Source of the DNA: Vanessa cardui
Lineage: Eukaryota; Arthropoda; Insecta; Lepidoptera; Nymphalidae
Direction of reading: 5' to 3'
Assembly (NCBI RefSeq): GCF_905220365.1
Contig: NC_061130.1
Coordinates: forward strand, 14,949,501-15,013,500
DNA length: 64,000 bases
In this document: one piece after another, positions 43,510-54,712 of the stretch
Position numbering within the stretch: the stretch's first letter is position 1
Layout of the letters: each line of letters starts with the position of its first letter
Position numbers and translations under genes: made by a program
The notes under the pieces: model-generated
What the model saw: the letters and a program-made list of their open reading frames with translations, nothing else
Told to the model about the DNA's origin: nothing
Databases searched by the model: none

Positions 43510-44577
43510 TTCAAAAAAAGGAGGAGGTTCTCAATTCGTCGGGGCCTTTTTTTTTTTTTTTTTTTTTTATTTTTTATGTATGTTACCGAATTACTCGAAG
43601 ATGGCTGGGCCGATTTTGACAATTTTTTTTTTGTTTGAAAGGGCATGTTTTACAGGTGGTCCCATTGTCAGGAAATCAGGATCTGATGATGAGATCCTGG
43701 AGAAATCGAGGGAACTCTTCAAATTTTATAGGCACACCTATAGTGATTTCGGTTTTATTCAAAGTGCCTTGGTCATATGCTCACGAAAAGTGACATTTGA
43801 TGAAGTGGAACTGATGATGAAGCCCACAACTGGTAATCAGAACCTATTAGTATGTAACTATTTTACGGGTTTAGTTCTATTTCTTTAAGATAGTCGTCAA
43901 GCAATTGATGTCAGTAAACATGCCTATGATGAAGTCTAGCTGATGGTGGACTACCAGGAGAACTCCTCAATGATTAACGGCATTGCATCGGGAAAAATGG
44001 TATTGTCTAATTGGCGATGAGCAGTTAACATAAGCTATTGTAATTTAGGTAACGCTTAATTTGAGTTGCAGTCCACATCGTATTGCAACGGCGTTGAGTT
44101 ATGTTTAGAGTCGAAAGCCGAAGTGTACTGAGTATAATAAAGTGAATGACAAACACTACCAATTGTAATTATAAATAACAAAACAACACTGAAAAGCAGT
44201 AAATAAATTTTTATAAATAAAAAAAAAACCGCCTTCAAAAATGAACTAAAAAGAAAAAAATAATCAGTTACATCCATATCCAATTTACGATTTTTTAATC
44301 ACCTATTGAAGTCGGTGCCAACAAAGTAAATAAATTCCTATATTGAAATCATTTAATTTGTATCGAAAGTAAGGTTTGTCTAATGGTGTCATCTATACAA
44401 TAAATAGATTTAGTTTTTGTATGTATGTATTATGTATATATATTAGCAATGTTGGCACTTGGCACCGACTTTGAGAGGTGATTAAAAAATCGTAAATTGG
44501 ATATGGATGTAACTGATTATTTTTTTCTTTTTAGTTCATTTTTGAAGGCGGTTTTTTTTTATTTATAAAAATTTATT
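43510..44577 (+). mobile_element. Foldback-ended repeat, copy 2 (inverted relative to copy 1)
   Basis: AACCGACTTCAAAAAAAGGA (start near 43503-43510) to TTTTTGAAGGCGGTTTTTTT (about 44541-44560) and the AT-rich edge. It contains the 102-codon open frame at 43580-43888, 94 of whose 102 residues equal the copy at 29233-29541. The large inverted repeat is again at the far end (about 44195-44325 with 44458-44577). It is the reverse of the copy at 28534-29615. Confidence 0.75.
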
Positions 44578-44579
44578 TG

Positions 44580-45480
44580 CATCGTTTTATTCGGCAATTT
44601 GATGGTCAGCGTATAACTTTATATTATATAACTCTGAGGTGGAAATTCGAAATGTTAAGACCCAAGGGCTTTTTACACTTACACACACTTACTTTACACT
44701 TACTTACACCTGGCTCGCTTACCACCTATACTGGACACTATAATATATATATCATATTCCAGCTCGTCTGGCCCTTATAACATAAAAAATAACGAGTAAT
44801 TTGGTTGTATACAGTTTTGATTTTTAAAATAATATATATATCGTTTCGTGGAGTCACAATACTCAACGCTGTGATTCATATTCCAGTTGCTTGAAACTTG
44901 GACCAAACATAACATAACCCTTCCAAGTTCAAAAGGTCATTCGTTTCACGTATATAGCTCATATCGTCTGATCTATGGGACGTCAATTAATAACAATCAA
45001 TTTAAAGCACATTACAGATTATATAAATCAACATTAAAACTTAAAATTGATCTAGGAGATTTATTTTGATTAGATAACATTAAAGTTGTTTTGAAAGTTA
45101 TTTCTTGATATTATTGGATTAAAGCTAAATGTGACCCAAATTGAGGGTTTTATAGAACAATTAAAATATTCATAAGAACTGAAGTAATAATTTCTACTTT
45201 AACTATATCCTCAGCTTCTGTTTGCCCACTGCTGGATATAGGTCTCTCCAAAACATTCCGTTGTCCTCTATAATACCAGCTATTTTGCGTAGTACCGTAG
45301 ATTTTAATTTAATATTTTTTGTAAATTAAGGAATTTAGCAGATTTATTTCTTGGAATCTGTATTAGCTAGTGACTGCAAAATTGAAGTTATCTTAATGTT
45401 TGATAGTTAGTTCGAAATAATATTGTATGTAATTTTCTTGGTAGTAGAGATTTGTAGGTACAAGCTGTGATACTTGTTGT
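44580..45480. other. AT-rich non-coding DNA, nothing recognised
   Basis: Includes a CTTACA-rich stretch at about 44676-44712; otherwise no gene or repeat recognised. Confidence 0.4.
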
Positions 45481-45484
45481 TGTT

Positions 45485-45585
45485 GTATCTTAGCACTCAA
45501 GGTTGGTGGCGCCTTGGCAATACAAGGAATGTATACATTTTTACGATGCCTATGTCTAAGGGCACACCTGCCAATAGTACTAAAT
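45485..45585 (-). repeat. Repeat B fragment
   Basis: CACTCAAGGTTGGTGGCGCC, CAATACAAGGAATG and CCTATGTCTAAGGGC are the middle of a minus-strand repeat B. Confidence 0.6.
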
Positions 45586-46117
45586 AAAAATCCGTACATC
45601 TTGTGCTATTCTTTAACTATATAACTTTTGCACTAGGGCACTGGCGAAACATAACTTTTTTCGTTTTTATGTATGAGCCTTACATATTTTAATTCGCATT
45701 AGCAGGAAGATAATTTCAGAGTACCTTTTACAATTACTTTAAATTATCAATATAACTTAAGCATAATATGTTAAACGTACGGTGAAGAGTTCAGTAACAT
45801 CGAGAGCAGTTTCTCATCGCGGATGAATGGTCGTAGATCCTTAATGCAATTAGGATGAAGTTGATATTGTCAGTTAGTCAATTGAGACACAATAGTGCAT
45901 TGTGAATGTCGGCGGATTGCCCACCAATACGCCCGTATGTCTTCGCATGGCAAAAGTTTTTATTCATTCAATGCTCCGTATCACTTTGTATTGTATTTGA
46001 AATGTGTTTATTTGTATTAAAATTTTAAGAATTAAGGTTTTGTGCGCTCTACGAATTACTAATCCAGCACAATTGTTATCGTTGTCTGATTCATTTTAAT
46101 AACTAATGTCGAGATTG

Positions 46118-46232
46118 GTTGATGAAGGAAAACATCGTGGATCTGTAATTCTGCCGTCTGTATCCATTTACTCGCATCGGAATAGAGTGATAAAATAATT
46201 TCTAAGATCAAAGCATGGCCCTGAGAAGAATA
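46118..46232 (+). repeat. Eroded SINE A fragment
   Basis: GATGAAGGAAAACATCGTGG, TAATTCTGCCGTCTGTATCC and GCATCGGAATAGAGTGATA follow the SINE A body. Confidence 0.55.
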
Positions 46233-46249
46233 AGGTTTTTTTTATCAAT

Positions 46250-46425
46250 GACTAGTAGTAGTCCTCGGCTTCCCTCGCGTTATAGGGTTTTGGTTGTCAT
46301 GTGCAAGGCAAAAAGATTAAGTTTGCTTCATATCATTTTCATCAAAATCGATTCAGCGATTTGACCGTGAAAGAGCGACAGAGAAATAGCCGAACAGGGT
46401 TACTTTCACATTTGTAATATTAATT
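46250..46425 (-). repeat. Dispersed repeat remnant
   Basis: AGTAGTCCTCGGCTTCCCTC, GGTTTTGGTTGTCATGTGCA, ATCGATTCAGCGATTTGACC and GTTACTTTCACATTTGTAAT form the same layout seen in pieces at 15373, 27360 and 53148. Confidence 0.55.
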
Positions 46426-46455
46426 AAAAATTAAGCTTACAGCAATAACTAATAA

Positions 46456-46572
46456 TTCCACCAACCCACATTGGAACAGCGAGATGGAATATGTTCCAAA
46501 CCTTCTCCTCAAAAGGGAGAGGAGACCTTTAGCCCAGCAGTGGGAATTTACAGGCTGTTGTTGTTACAGCAA
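46456..46572 (+). mobile_element. SINE A, 3' third only
   Basis: From ATTCCACCAACCCACATTGG to GGGAATTTACAGGCTGTTGT: a 5'-truncated insertion ending in a GTT-rich tail. Confidence 0.8.
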
Positions 46573-47004
46573 TAAAGGTATATTAAAGATTCATGTTATT
46601 ATCTTTCAATTTATAATATTTATAGGAAAACAATTAGCCAAGACATGTACAGTGGAGGGTGCGGGCGTTTATGAGTGTAATGGAATAATTTGTATTTATA
46701 GCGCCTGCCCTCCCCCTCTCGTTCCCTCCCTCGTCTCCCGCATTCTGTCGCTTTACGGGAATCTGGAAACATTGTCTATTATCAACACTATTATTATAAA
46801 GTCTCGTCCATAATGTGATTTAAATAAGCAAAATGTTTATTACTATTTTATTAGAAAATTTCAAATTAATTATGAATTTTTGTTACTACAGTTTCATTAA
46901 TTTAATTGCGATGACAATCAAACAGAGTAACTTTTACAGTGATAAATATTAATAAAGTTAAAGCTTATGACAGAAAATGTAAACATAAACACACATTTAG
47001 GTGT

Positions 47005-47070
47005 GTATTTGATACTAAAAACAAAAATAAAACGACGACACTTTTTATTTTTGTTTTGAGTATCAAATAC
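47005..47070. repeat. Strong hairpin: 28-bp arms, 10-nt loop
   Basis: The left arm (47005-47032), beginning GTATTTGATACTAAAA, is the reverse complement of the right arm (47043-47070), ending TTTTGAGTATCAAATAC, with a single mismatch. The loop is CGACGACACT. It could be the whole of a tiny palindromic element or a transcribed hairpin RNA. Pairing is seen directly; function is unknown. Confidence 0.7.
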
Positions 47071-47079
47071 TTATGAACA

Positions 47080-48365
47080 CACAAAATTACTTTGTTATAT
47101 TCCTTTCTTATCTTATTATTTCTTGTTGGTTTATTATTAATAATAAAAGAAATATGTTACGTCCAAAATGGTAACGCATCTATCTACACCCTTACTCGAT
47201 AAAATCTATAATAACTGACGCAAAGCTTCGAATTGTATGGAATTGGGACAAATGGAAGCGGGTTTGATTCAAGTTTGGTAACATTTTCTTGTAATTGTGA
47301 GTGATTCGATACATTATGCGGGATGTTTGTGTTCACTTTACATCATTTCTGTCATTATCTGAATTGTTATGTTTAGATTGTACTACATTAGTATCTGTAC
47401 AATTGATAGTATTTGAATAAAGCAGTTAAGCTCTGGTAGAATAGAATTTGTTTCCGTCCTATGAAAAAATCATATGTTCGTCTGAGTAATATTGGATCGA
47501 ATTTTATAAAAGTAAATAAATATATTTATTTATTTTTTTAGGAAGATCATTGTTTCTGTTGACCCATATCGTGGAAACCAATGGTATTCTTTAATCAAAA
47601 TTCTATTCATTTTATATTTTTGACCAAAATAAAAGTAATAAAAGTAATATAAGAAATAGTATAAATTACTGCTATTTATATTTAAGACACAAAACTATAA
47701 TATAATTTATTGATTAGATTGTATAATGTAATACCAGTATTATCAGTTTCAATATAATTATAAAAAATTTTGGTCTGTATGGTTTCTGTTGTTGGGTCGA
47801 TTTTAAGTTCTTATGAAATAATTGATATGCTTCTAATATTTTTTAAGCAAAATGTCAATACGTTAATATTTTATGACGTATTGTTTATGACGTATTGTTT
47901 ACAATAAGAAATGATCTTAAATGTATCCTTCAATTTAACATTACCTCTAATTTATCCTTCTACTCTTCTTATTTGAGTCAAATTTAGCCAAACTACTAAG
48001 GAAATCTAGCAAGATCTTTTTTAAGCAGTATTTTATATAAATCGTTTCAAATCAGTAAACGGTGATATGAGTTAGAACTTACCAGACAGAGTCAAAATGT
48101 ACAACAACATAGTTAAAGTCGTCCGTGAAATAGCCACAAAAGTCTCCTTAGCTAATTGGTTTAATTGTATTAAGTAGGATGTAGGTACAGCGCAAGGCGA
48201 CACCGGAAGACCACCGCCGATGGCCACGTACTTAATACTTGAAGTCATTAGCTTTGAAACGTCTTGTAAAACTCTTGTTTCTTGAAGCTACAAGTCCTAT
48301 AACGAATATGATGAAAATCATACGAGATTAGGTGATCTAATATGTACGCGAATTTTTTATCACCA
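47080..48365. other. AT-rich non-coding DNA, nothing recognised
   Basis: Contains a 14-bp tandem pair TTTATGACGTATTG at about 47871-47898. No gene recognised. Confidence 0.4.
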
Positions 48366-48376
48366 TAATTTTGTAA

Positions 48377-48670
48377 CAACAACAATAAACAAAAGCCTGC
48401 AAATTTCCCACTTCTGGGCTAAGACCTCCTCCCTCTTTGAGGAGAAGGTTTGGAACATATTCCACCACGCTGTTCCAATGATGGAATACATATGTCACAT
48501 ACGTGTCAGAATTTCTTATGAAATTAGACACATGCAGGCACCGCAGAACACGAGATGAGTTATAAACACAAATTAAGCACATGAATATTCAATGGTGCTT
48601 GCCTGGATTTCAACCCACAATCATCGGTTAAGATGTACGTGTTCTAACCACTGGGTCATCTCGTCTCTCG
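48377..48670 (-). mobile_element. SINE A, 11-bp TSD
   Basis: Minus-strand copy with small deletions. It is flanked by the exact direct repeat TAATTTTGTAA at 48366-48376 and 48671-48681. The tail is an AACAAC run, and the head ends at CCATCTCGTCTC. Confidence 0.88.
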
Positions 48671-49079
48671 TAATTTTGTAAATTTAATTTTATTGGGCTC
48701 AGCTAAAGTTTTTTTTTATATATTACCGGCCTATATTTATATGTTTTGCAACAGCTACTGTTGTTAAATATTCCATTAGAAGTTGTGGATTTTGTCGCAC
48801 ATTGAGAAGTCACTAACGAAACGACATCATGGTGGTTACTTGGTACTAGTCAGACATCGCTCTCCGACATCACCGAGTAAGTGGTACATTTTGATTTTAA
48901 AGTTCTTTTAAAATTTTACGTGTATTAGGTAAATTTTAAAACGAGTTTAAAATTGGTATCTAAACAAATAAGCATCCTGATTCTTAATTCTTTGCTCGAT
49001 AATGAAGTAACACAACAAGGAAACCTGCATGTGTCTAATTTCAATGACATTCTGCCATATATTATTCAGTACAAGATTA

Positions 49080-49182
49080 TGCAGACGATATTTTTTTAAA
49101 TGACAATTTATTTTTAAATGATGATTCAAAAGTGGTTGTATAAGTGTACTTAAAAAAAGTATATTTTGATTGATTGATTGGT
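49080..49182 (+). mobile_element. Very short LINE 3' tail
   Basis: ATGATTCAAAAGTGGTTGTA followed by AAAAGTATATTTTGATTGATTGATTGG parallels the ends at 37650 and 51770 and stops in a GATT run. Only about 100 bp of the element. Confidence 0.6.
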
Positions 49183-49559
49183 TCATATGTATATCCATAA
49201 ATTCACATTGAAGCAGCATGATGAAATAAGTTCCAAACTTTCTTCTTATAGGGAAAGGAGGACAATTACATTCTCCTACTTTACTTTATCCTAATCATCA
49301 TATCAAACTATATAATTGTACTTCGTTAAAGCACAATAATGATATAAATAGGCCCTTATTTTTATATCTTCATTCAAGATATCTATTTAAAAAAAGTAAT
49401 TTGCGCAAAGAATATCTTATAAAGCCTTGAGCAAATAGTAGGTACTCCACATACCACCCACCAAGCTAGTATTTAGATCTGATAATGACGGATCATACAG
49501 TGACCACTCTTACCGTTACACGTCTTAATAACGTTCACTGCTGAATAAGAATTGAATCA

Positions 49560-50040
49560 TTCGTTTGTTAGGTCGGGCAGTCGCGGTACCGCTAACCGCG
49601 CCTGCGCGCTGACCGCGTGTAAATGTTTACGCCTCGCGCCTGCTACCACTCACCGTTTTGACAGGTCACACGAACATCCAAACGGGCATAAAGGATTAAG
49701 AAAAAATATACTTTTCATGCAAAATTTATACCTATTTCTAAACTCGATAAGGATGAAATTAGTTTGAATGAATAAGTGCGTTTGTGTTGCTTCGAGATAA
49801 TAAAGTTTTACATCGTTAGTAATGACGAACGTAGTAAAATTCGACACGTAATAATTGATTTTCGACCTTATGTTTAAATTTATTAGGTCGAGTTTATACA
49901 TAAAGTTCAGCAATCATATGTTTTATGTAGTCGAACGCCGGCAATATAAGTGAGGAGCGCGTGATCCAAAGATCAAAGAGGTTTTGATCAATCCGATGCG
50001 CTGTCGAGCGAAAACGAATGGTTTTGATCGTTAATTAACG
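49560..50040. promoter_or_regulatory. Candidate control region: forkhead palindrome and TCF-like sites
   Basis: A GC-rich unique block (49570-49680) contains the symmetrical forkhead-like GTAAATGTTTAC (49619-49630). About 300 bp on, AGATCAAAG (49970-49978, the reverse of CTTTGATCT, a strong TCF/Pangolin core) is followed by two TTTTGATC copies (49982-49989, 50022-50029). A GCCGGC helper-like word lies at 49936-49941. Wnt input into sloppy-paired is known in flies; use here is inference. Confidence 0.35.
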
Positions 50041-50660
50041 TTTCGAATAAGTTTAAAAAATATTTTTTGATTAATTTATAAGTAATACGCTGGGACTTAT
50101 GTGATAACGATAAATAGTACAGCCTTCATTTCTGTAATTTTTGTCTAGAGACTTTTTATATTATCTGTTAACTGAAGATATGAGCGCCATTATCCTTTCT
50201 TTTAATTAATTTTAAAAAACTTTAATTTATCAAAAAGGGTGCTCTGGAAGTATACCTACTATGTTTTTGTATATTAGTTTGATTCATGAATATTAAGAAT
50301 TAATTTGAATCGTTTAATTGGTAAATCAATAGCAATTTAACCAGTCTGAAAAGACTTTTAATATTAAAAAAAAGTTTGCCTCTTAGCTTTTGTGAATTTC
50401 AATTTACAATTTATAACATAATTCATATAACACAATTACACACATAACAGAATGCCTTGTTGGGCAAAAAAAATAAAAATTATTTTTGGTATAAAATTCA
50501 TCAGAACTTTTCACATTAAAAAAAAATGTTTTTATTCATTTTTTAAGTTTTCTAATTTTTTTTACATAATGGAAAATTATGTGCTTGTGTCAAATTATCT
50601 TATTCTTTTAATTTTTTTTAAATCAAATATGATCAAAGTTTAATATATAAAAGTAAAAAT
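50041..50660. other. Very AT-rich non-coding DNA
   Basis: No gene or repeat recognised. Confidence 0.45.
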
Positions 50661-50668
50661 AATAAAGC

Positions 50669-50683
50669 ACCAAGAGGTGGCGC
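50669..50683 (+). promoter_or_regulatory. CTCF-like site
   Basis: CACCAAGAGGTGGCGC contains the insect CTCF core AGGTGGCGC and fits CCASYAGRKGGC in 10 of 12 positions, in a short GC-rich patch (50670-50745). Confidence 0.3.
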
Positions 50684-50749
50684 GTGCGCATCTATTGGGC
50701 GCTTTGATGTAGCCGTTGTTTACGTGCTTTGCGCGCCTGTGTTTTCTAT

Positions 50750-51590
50750 TAAACAAATCCACTCAGCTGGCCTAAACAGTCAAACATTTCATCCAATATG
50801 CCAACTAACCAACTATGGAAATTAACAGATTGGCATAACAAAATGACTTTTTATATTTCGTTTAAAACCGCCAGGTTTATTGACTCTGTGCTAATAATTA
50901 TTAAAAAAACAGAATGAAAACTTATGAAAATAAAAAATTGAATTTTAATAAACAATTGAATTATCGCTATACAAAGTATTATATGAATATTTTAAGATAC
51001 AACTAATCGAATAATCATTCGGAAAAATAAAATTTCACAGAAATACTAGTTTCTTCCAACGTTTGGCTATGAGTCAAACATTGGTGGCCAAGATTTGTTG
51101 TTACTACATTTGCTCGGTGTGGCCCAATGAGCGATATTGTGTGTAAACATGATGTTTTGGTTTTTACGGTCAAGTGTGGTTTAAGTCATAAGCAGATATA
51201 TGTATTTTACTTTAAAATGAATCATTATTCTTTTATACGGTTTTGAAAAACCTTTTTTATCTTTGATGTCAGTTAGTTCAGTAAAAGTACAACATTACCA
51301 AGTACTGTTATATGAGACGCTTATTGCTTTGGTTATAAGGATCTTAATAATTACAAAACGTCTTTATATGCTCAGTGAATACAATTATAGGTCTTATTTC
51401 TAAATGAGAAGAAAAACATTTCCGTAATATTCGTAATCGTAATATGTTTTTAGATGACCACTAATTGTACTAAGGCCTTTCGTTTGCACGGATTTCGCCA
51501 AAACACTTACATCGACCGCTGTTCATCTTGTGAGAATCCAGTAAGCATATTATTCGATACAAGATTTTATAGATGATAAAAAAGCGTGGA
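50750..51590. other. AT-rich non-coding DNA, nothing recognised
   Basis: No gene or repeat recognised. Confidence 0.45.
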
Positions 51591-51595
51591 TTTAA

Positions 51596-51825
51596 TACCT
51601 GTTGACTTCCAAGCAGGAATCAATTTAAATAATTGTATTTAACTAACATGACTTTGTATTTTTTAAATGTTAAAAAAGAGTAACTACTGAGTTTCTTGCC
51701 GATTCTTCTTGGTAGAATCTACTTTCCGAACCGGTGGTAGCTACACTTAATTGTAAAATGACGATTCAAAAGTGCTTGTAAAAGCCTATTTGAATAAAGT
51801 TTATTTTGATTCATTGATTGAGTAT
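51596..51825 (+). mobile_element. LINE 3' tail, second copy of the 37442 family
   Basis: ACCTGTTGACTTCCAAGCAG, ACTGAGTTTCTTGCCGATTC and CTACTTTCCGAACCGGTGGT, ending in AATAAAGTTTATTTTGATTC and a GATT run. It aligns base for base with 37442-37680 over most of its length. Confidence 0.85.
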
Positions 51826-52140
51826 TGGGTGCTCGGATTTGAATCCAAGGTATCCAGTTAAAGTGGACGAATTCTACTTACCACAGCTTCTCGGCTCTTG
51901 GCGTTTTTGTAAAGAATGTATTTCGCGTCGCGCCTGTGGTTTGCTGCGCGTCGGCTCACTCTACTTTGAAGTGCTATCGGGATATTTGGGTAGTGTTTGT
52001 TTATTTTCATATTTGCGGTGGCCCCGAACTTATAAACTGGCACTCGCTTCACTTTATAATTCACCGGTTGCTGAGTTTGTTGCTTTTCTCGGAAGATTTA
52101 CCGAAATGTATTGAGTTATATTAGCCGTAAACTTTTGCAT
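51826..52140 (+). other. GC-richer unique stretch, coding status unclear
   Basis: A 98-codon open frame (51818-52114) begins inside the preceding LINE tail and crosses a CpG-richer block (51895-52050). No family is recognisable and two other frames are also open, so I do not call a gene. A TTATAAAC box lies at about 52030. Confidence 0.2.
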
Positions 52141-53145
52141 TCGTTAAACGTTTTTATCATGAGCTCCGAGGATCCGAGCGAGATATATATTCGGTCTGCG
52201 AAGTGTGATTCGACTACATACTACAGATATTGTATTCGTGGCATTACAGACAGTTAGACGGTAGTAAGAACCGCTGGTAGATTACAAGAAACTGATTGTT
52301 ATATTATTTTCATCATCATTACATAGAATAAAACAAAGGCGCTTTCCGCTGTCTGTCCCTATGAATGCATAGTAAGTGTTTAAAATTACGCAACGGTTTT
52401 TGATTGAAATTATTCGAGATTAAGGTTTTTGTATATAATACGTGGTTAATATCGGGTCGCTGTTATATATATATATAATAAATTAAATATTTAATATATT
52501 TGCAACAAATTGTAATAAATTTGATGATTTAATATCAGCATCTATCCAACTTTGCAGTACCAAACAAGTACCAACATAATTTTATTATTAAACCATAATA
52601 TTTTGTAACATATGATTTAAATTCAAAAACAATGTAAACATGCAAAATATAGCTTTTTAAAATATCGCATTCCTTATATAAAAAGGTTGTTAATCTATCA
52701 TTTACTTTCCTTTGATATTTAGATAGTTGTTAAAATACTTCTTGTTGTGGCATGATGTGTAACCATATAAGTTGGAATTAAAATTTTATAATAGCATTTA
52801 GCAAACTTGCGATTATGATAATGACGACTATTGTGGCTTCTTCGCATCGAAGCCTTACGTGCGCCATATTTGTTTTTAAAGGAAGTCTTCACTGACTCAT
52901 CAATGGTCGAAGTGTAAGCAATATCGTAAGTTTAGTTTCCCTAATTTGCATTTTTGATCCTCTCATATAGAATGTTTTGAAACGAATAAAATGAAAATAA
53001 AAGATGTATCTAATGGCTTTACGTATGTTTTGTTTCAAATTCCATAAACTGCCAAAAGATTCACAGAAATCAAAAAAGTTGTGACTAGTGTCTTGGGATC
53101 TAGAGTAAAATAAGCATTGTGTAAAACAAAATAGCAATAAAAACA
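52141..53145. other. AT-rich non-coding DNA
   Basis: No gene recognised. A piece at 52340-52415 (TCTGTCCCTATGAATGCATA, ACGCAACGGTTTTTGATTGA) resembles the inverse of the repeat at 5147. Confidence 0.4.
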
Positions 53146-53147
53146 AT

Positions 53148-53327
53148 CCTACTAATATTATAAATACGAAAGTATGTGAGGATTGATGTATGTATGTTTG
53201 TTACTCTTTCACAAATAAAGAGACAGAACGGATATGGTAGAAATATTACAGTTATACATCAGAATAACACATAGTCATAATATAACGATACATACCAAGA
53301 TCCCGTGCGAAGCCGGGGTTGGTCGTT
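53148..53327 (+). repeat. Dispersed repeat, lepidopteran type
   Basis: CTACTAATATTATAAATACG, TGTTACTCTTTCACAAATAA and the end GATCCCGTGCGAAGCCGGGG form a short complete-looking element of about 180 bp, of a kind widespread in Lepidoptera. No coding part. Confidence 0.6.
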
Positions 53328-53371
53328 AGCTAATTATAAACTTTTATTCAATTTACCAAAAGTATAACACC

Positions 53372-53510
53372 TCGCCTCATTGCCTCCACTGGTGACAGGA
53401 GGGCTGGTTCGTTTTTTGCCCAGAGGATCGGAATTGCGATTCAACGGGAGAATGCTGCTAGCATTCTTGCCATCATTCCACGCGGTCAAGATTTATACAG
53501 TAACTAGTTT
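53372..53510 (-). repeat. Repeat D, best-preserved copy
   Basis: CTCGCCTCATTGCCTCCACT, GGGCTGGTTCGTTTTTTGCC and CATTCCACGCGGTCAAGATT are present with few changes. Confidence 0.75.
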
Positions 53511-53990
53511 TAGTCCATATTTGCATATATTTAAGCATTAAATGTTTTTAATTCTTATATAATAAACTACATCTTTATTTTATTCAACATATACCTAACA
53601 TGCTTGAGTATTTCTGCTTGGTTACATTGGTTAAACATCAAAATAGCCTTTTTGGTCCAACTTACATATAAGGTGCCGAATGTTTGTTATAGTTATATAT
53701 CTATGTATGTCGATGTAGGTAAAATGTGTTGCCCGAAGCCGCGCCTCCACTAGACTTTTAATGACACTGCCCGCTAAGATACTGCGGTCAGGTTATCTCA
53801 ATAAGCCGGATGTCCACGTCACCGTCACTGCAATACATCGACTATCGTAGAGAGGAAATAAGAGTAAATAAATGATCGTATTAAGTATATGTCACGTCAC
53901 ATAAAGATATATTCTATGTAAATTATCTGAGGCACATAATATAAAACGTCAGGTTGAATCGTCTTTTGGTTTGATTTTTTTTTTCTTTTT
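53511..53990. other. Non-coding DNA, nothing recognised
   Basis: A GC-richer patch (53725-53850) without recognisable content. Confidence 0.4.
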
Positions 53991-53996
53991 TTTTAT

Positions 53997-54282
53997 GGAG
54001 TAGGTTGGCGGACGAGCATATGGGCCACCTGGTGGTAAGGGGTCACCATCACCCATAAATGGGTGATGATGACACTGTAAGAAATATTAACTATTTCTTA
54101 CAGATTCAATGTGCCACCAACCTTGGGAACTAAGATGCTATGTCCCTTGTTACTGTAGTTACACTGGCTCGCTCACCCTTCAAACCGGAATACAACAATA
54201 CTGAGTACTGTTGTTTAGCGGTAGAATATCTGATGAGACGTAGGTACCTACCCAGGCGGGCTTGCACAAACTACCTACTGCA
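53997..54282 (+). repeat. Repeat B, near full length with an internal template-switch-like palindrome
   Basis: Runs from GTAGGTTGGCGGACGAGCAT to GGCGGGCTTGCACAAACTAC. At 54047-54068 the normal CATCACCCATAGACAATG is replaced by the palindrome CATCACCCAT AA ATGGGTGATG. Confidence 0.85.
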
Positions 54283-54487
54283 AAAACTGTTTTTTTTTTA
54301 TTTTTATTACTGGCACTTGACTTAAATTTCTCGGATTACTTAGTGACGATTTTTATTTAAATTTATTTATTTATACTGGTGAAACACTGGCGAAATAATA
54401 AAGCAAGGTATGTTTGTAACTTAAACCCAATTATATGACATAATTTATGAAATGGATAACTCGTATCGCAACATTTAAATGTGTTAA

Positions 54488-54712
54488 ATAAATATTGGAC
54501 ATCATCATACATTATTCTGATCCCAATGTAAGCTAAAGCACTTGTGTTATGGAAAAACAGAAGTATCGACGGTACCACAAACATCAAGACAATATAGAGA
54601 ACTAATGAAGTTTTACTACATCGACTCGGCAGGGAATCGAACCCGGGTCATCGAAGTGGCGTACCCATGAAAACAGGCGTACACACTACTCGACTACAGA
54701 GGTCGTCACGGG
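54488..54712 (-). mobile_element. SINE C, copy 3
   Basis: On the minus strand: CGACCTCTGTAGTCGAGTAG head, B box CGGGTTCGATTCCCTGCC, and body TTGTGGTACCGTCGATACTT. It has the most canonical tRNA-like head of the three copies. Confidence 0.75.

Noticed and set aside
49552..49767. 71-codon ORF over the GC-rich block
   Set aside because: No domain, Cys/Arg-rich by composition, and not supported by splice or promoter features.
51818..52114. 98-codon ORF
   Set aside because: It begins inside a LINE tail and crosses into unique DNA, and no conserved protein is visible.
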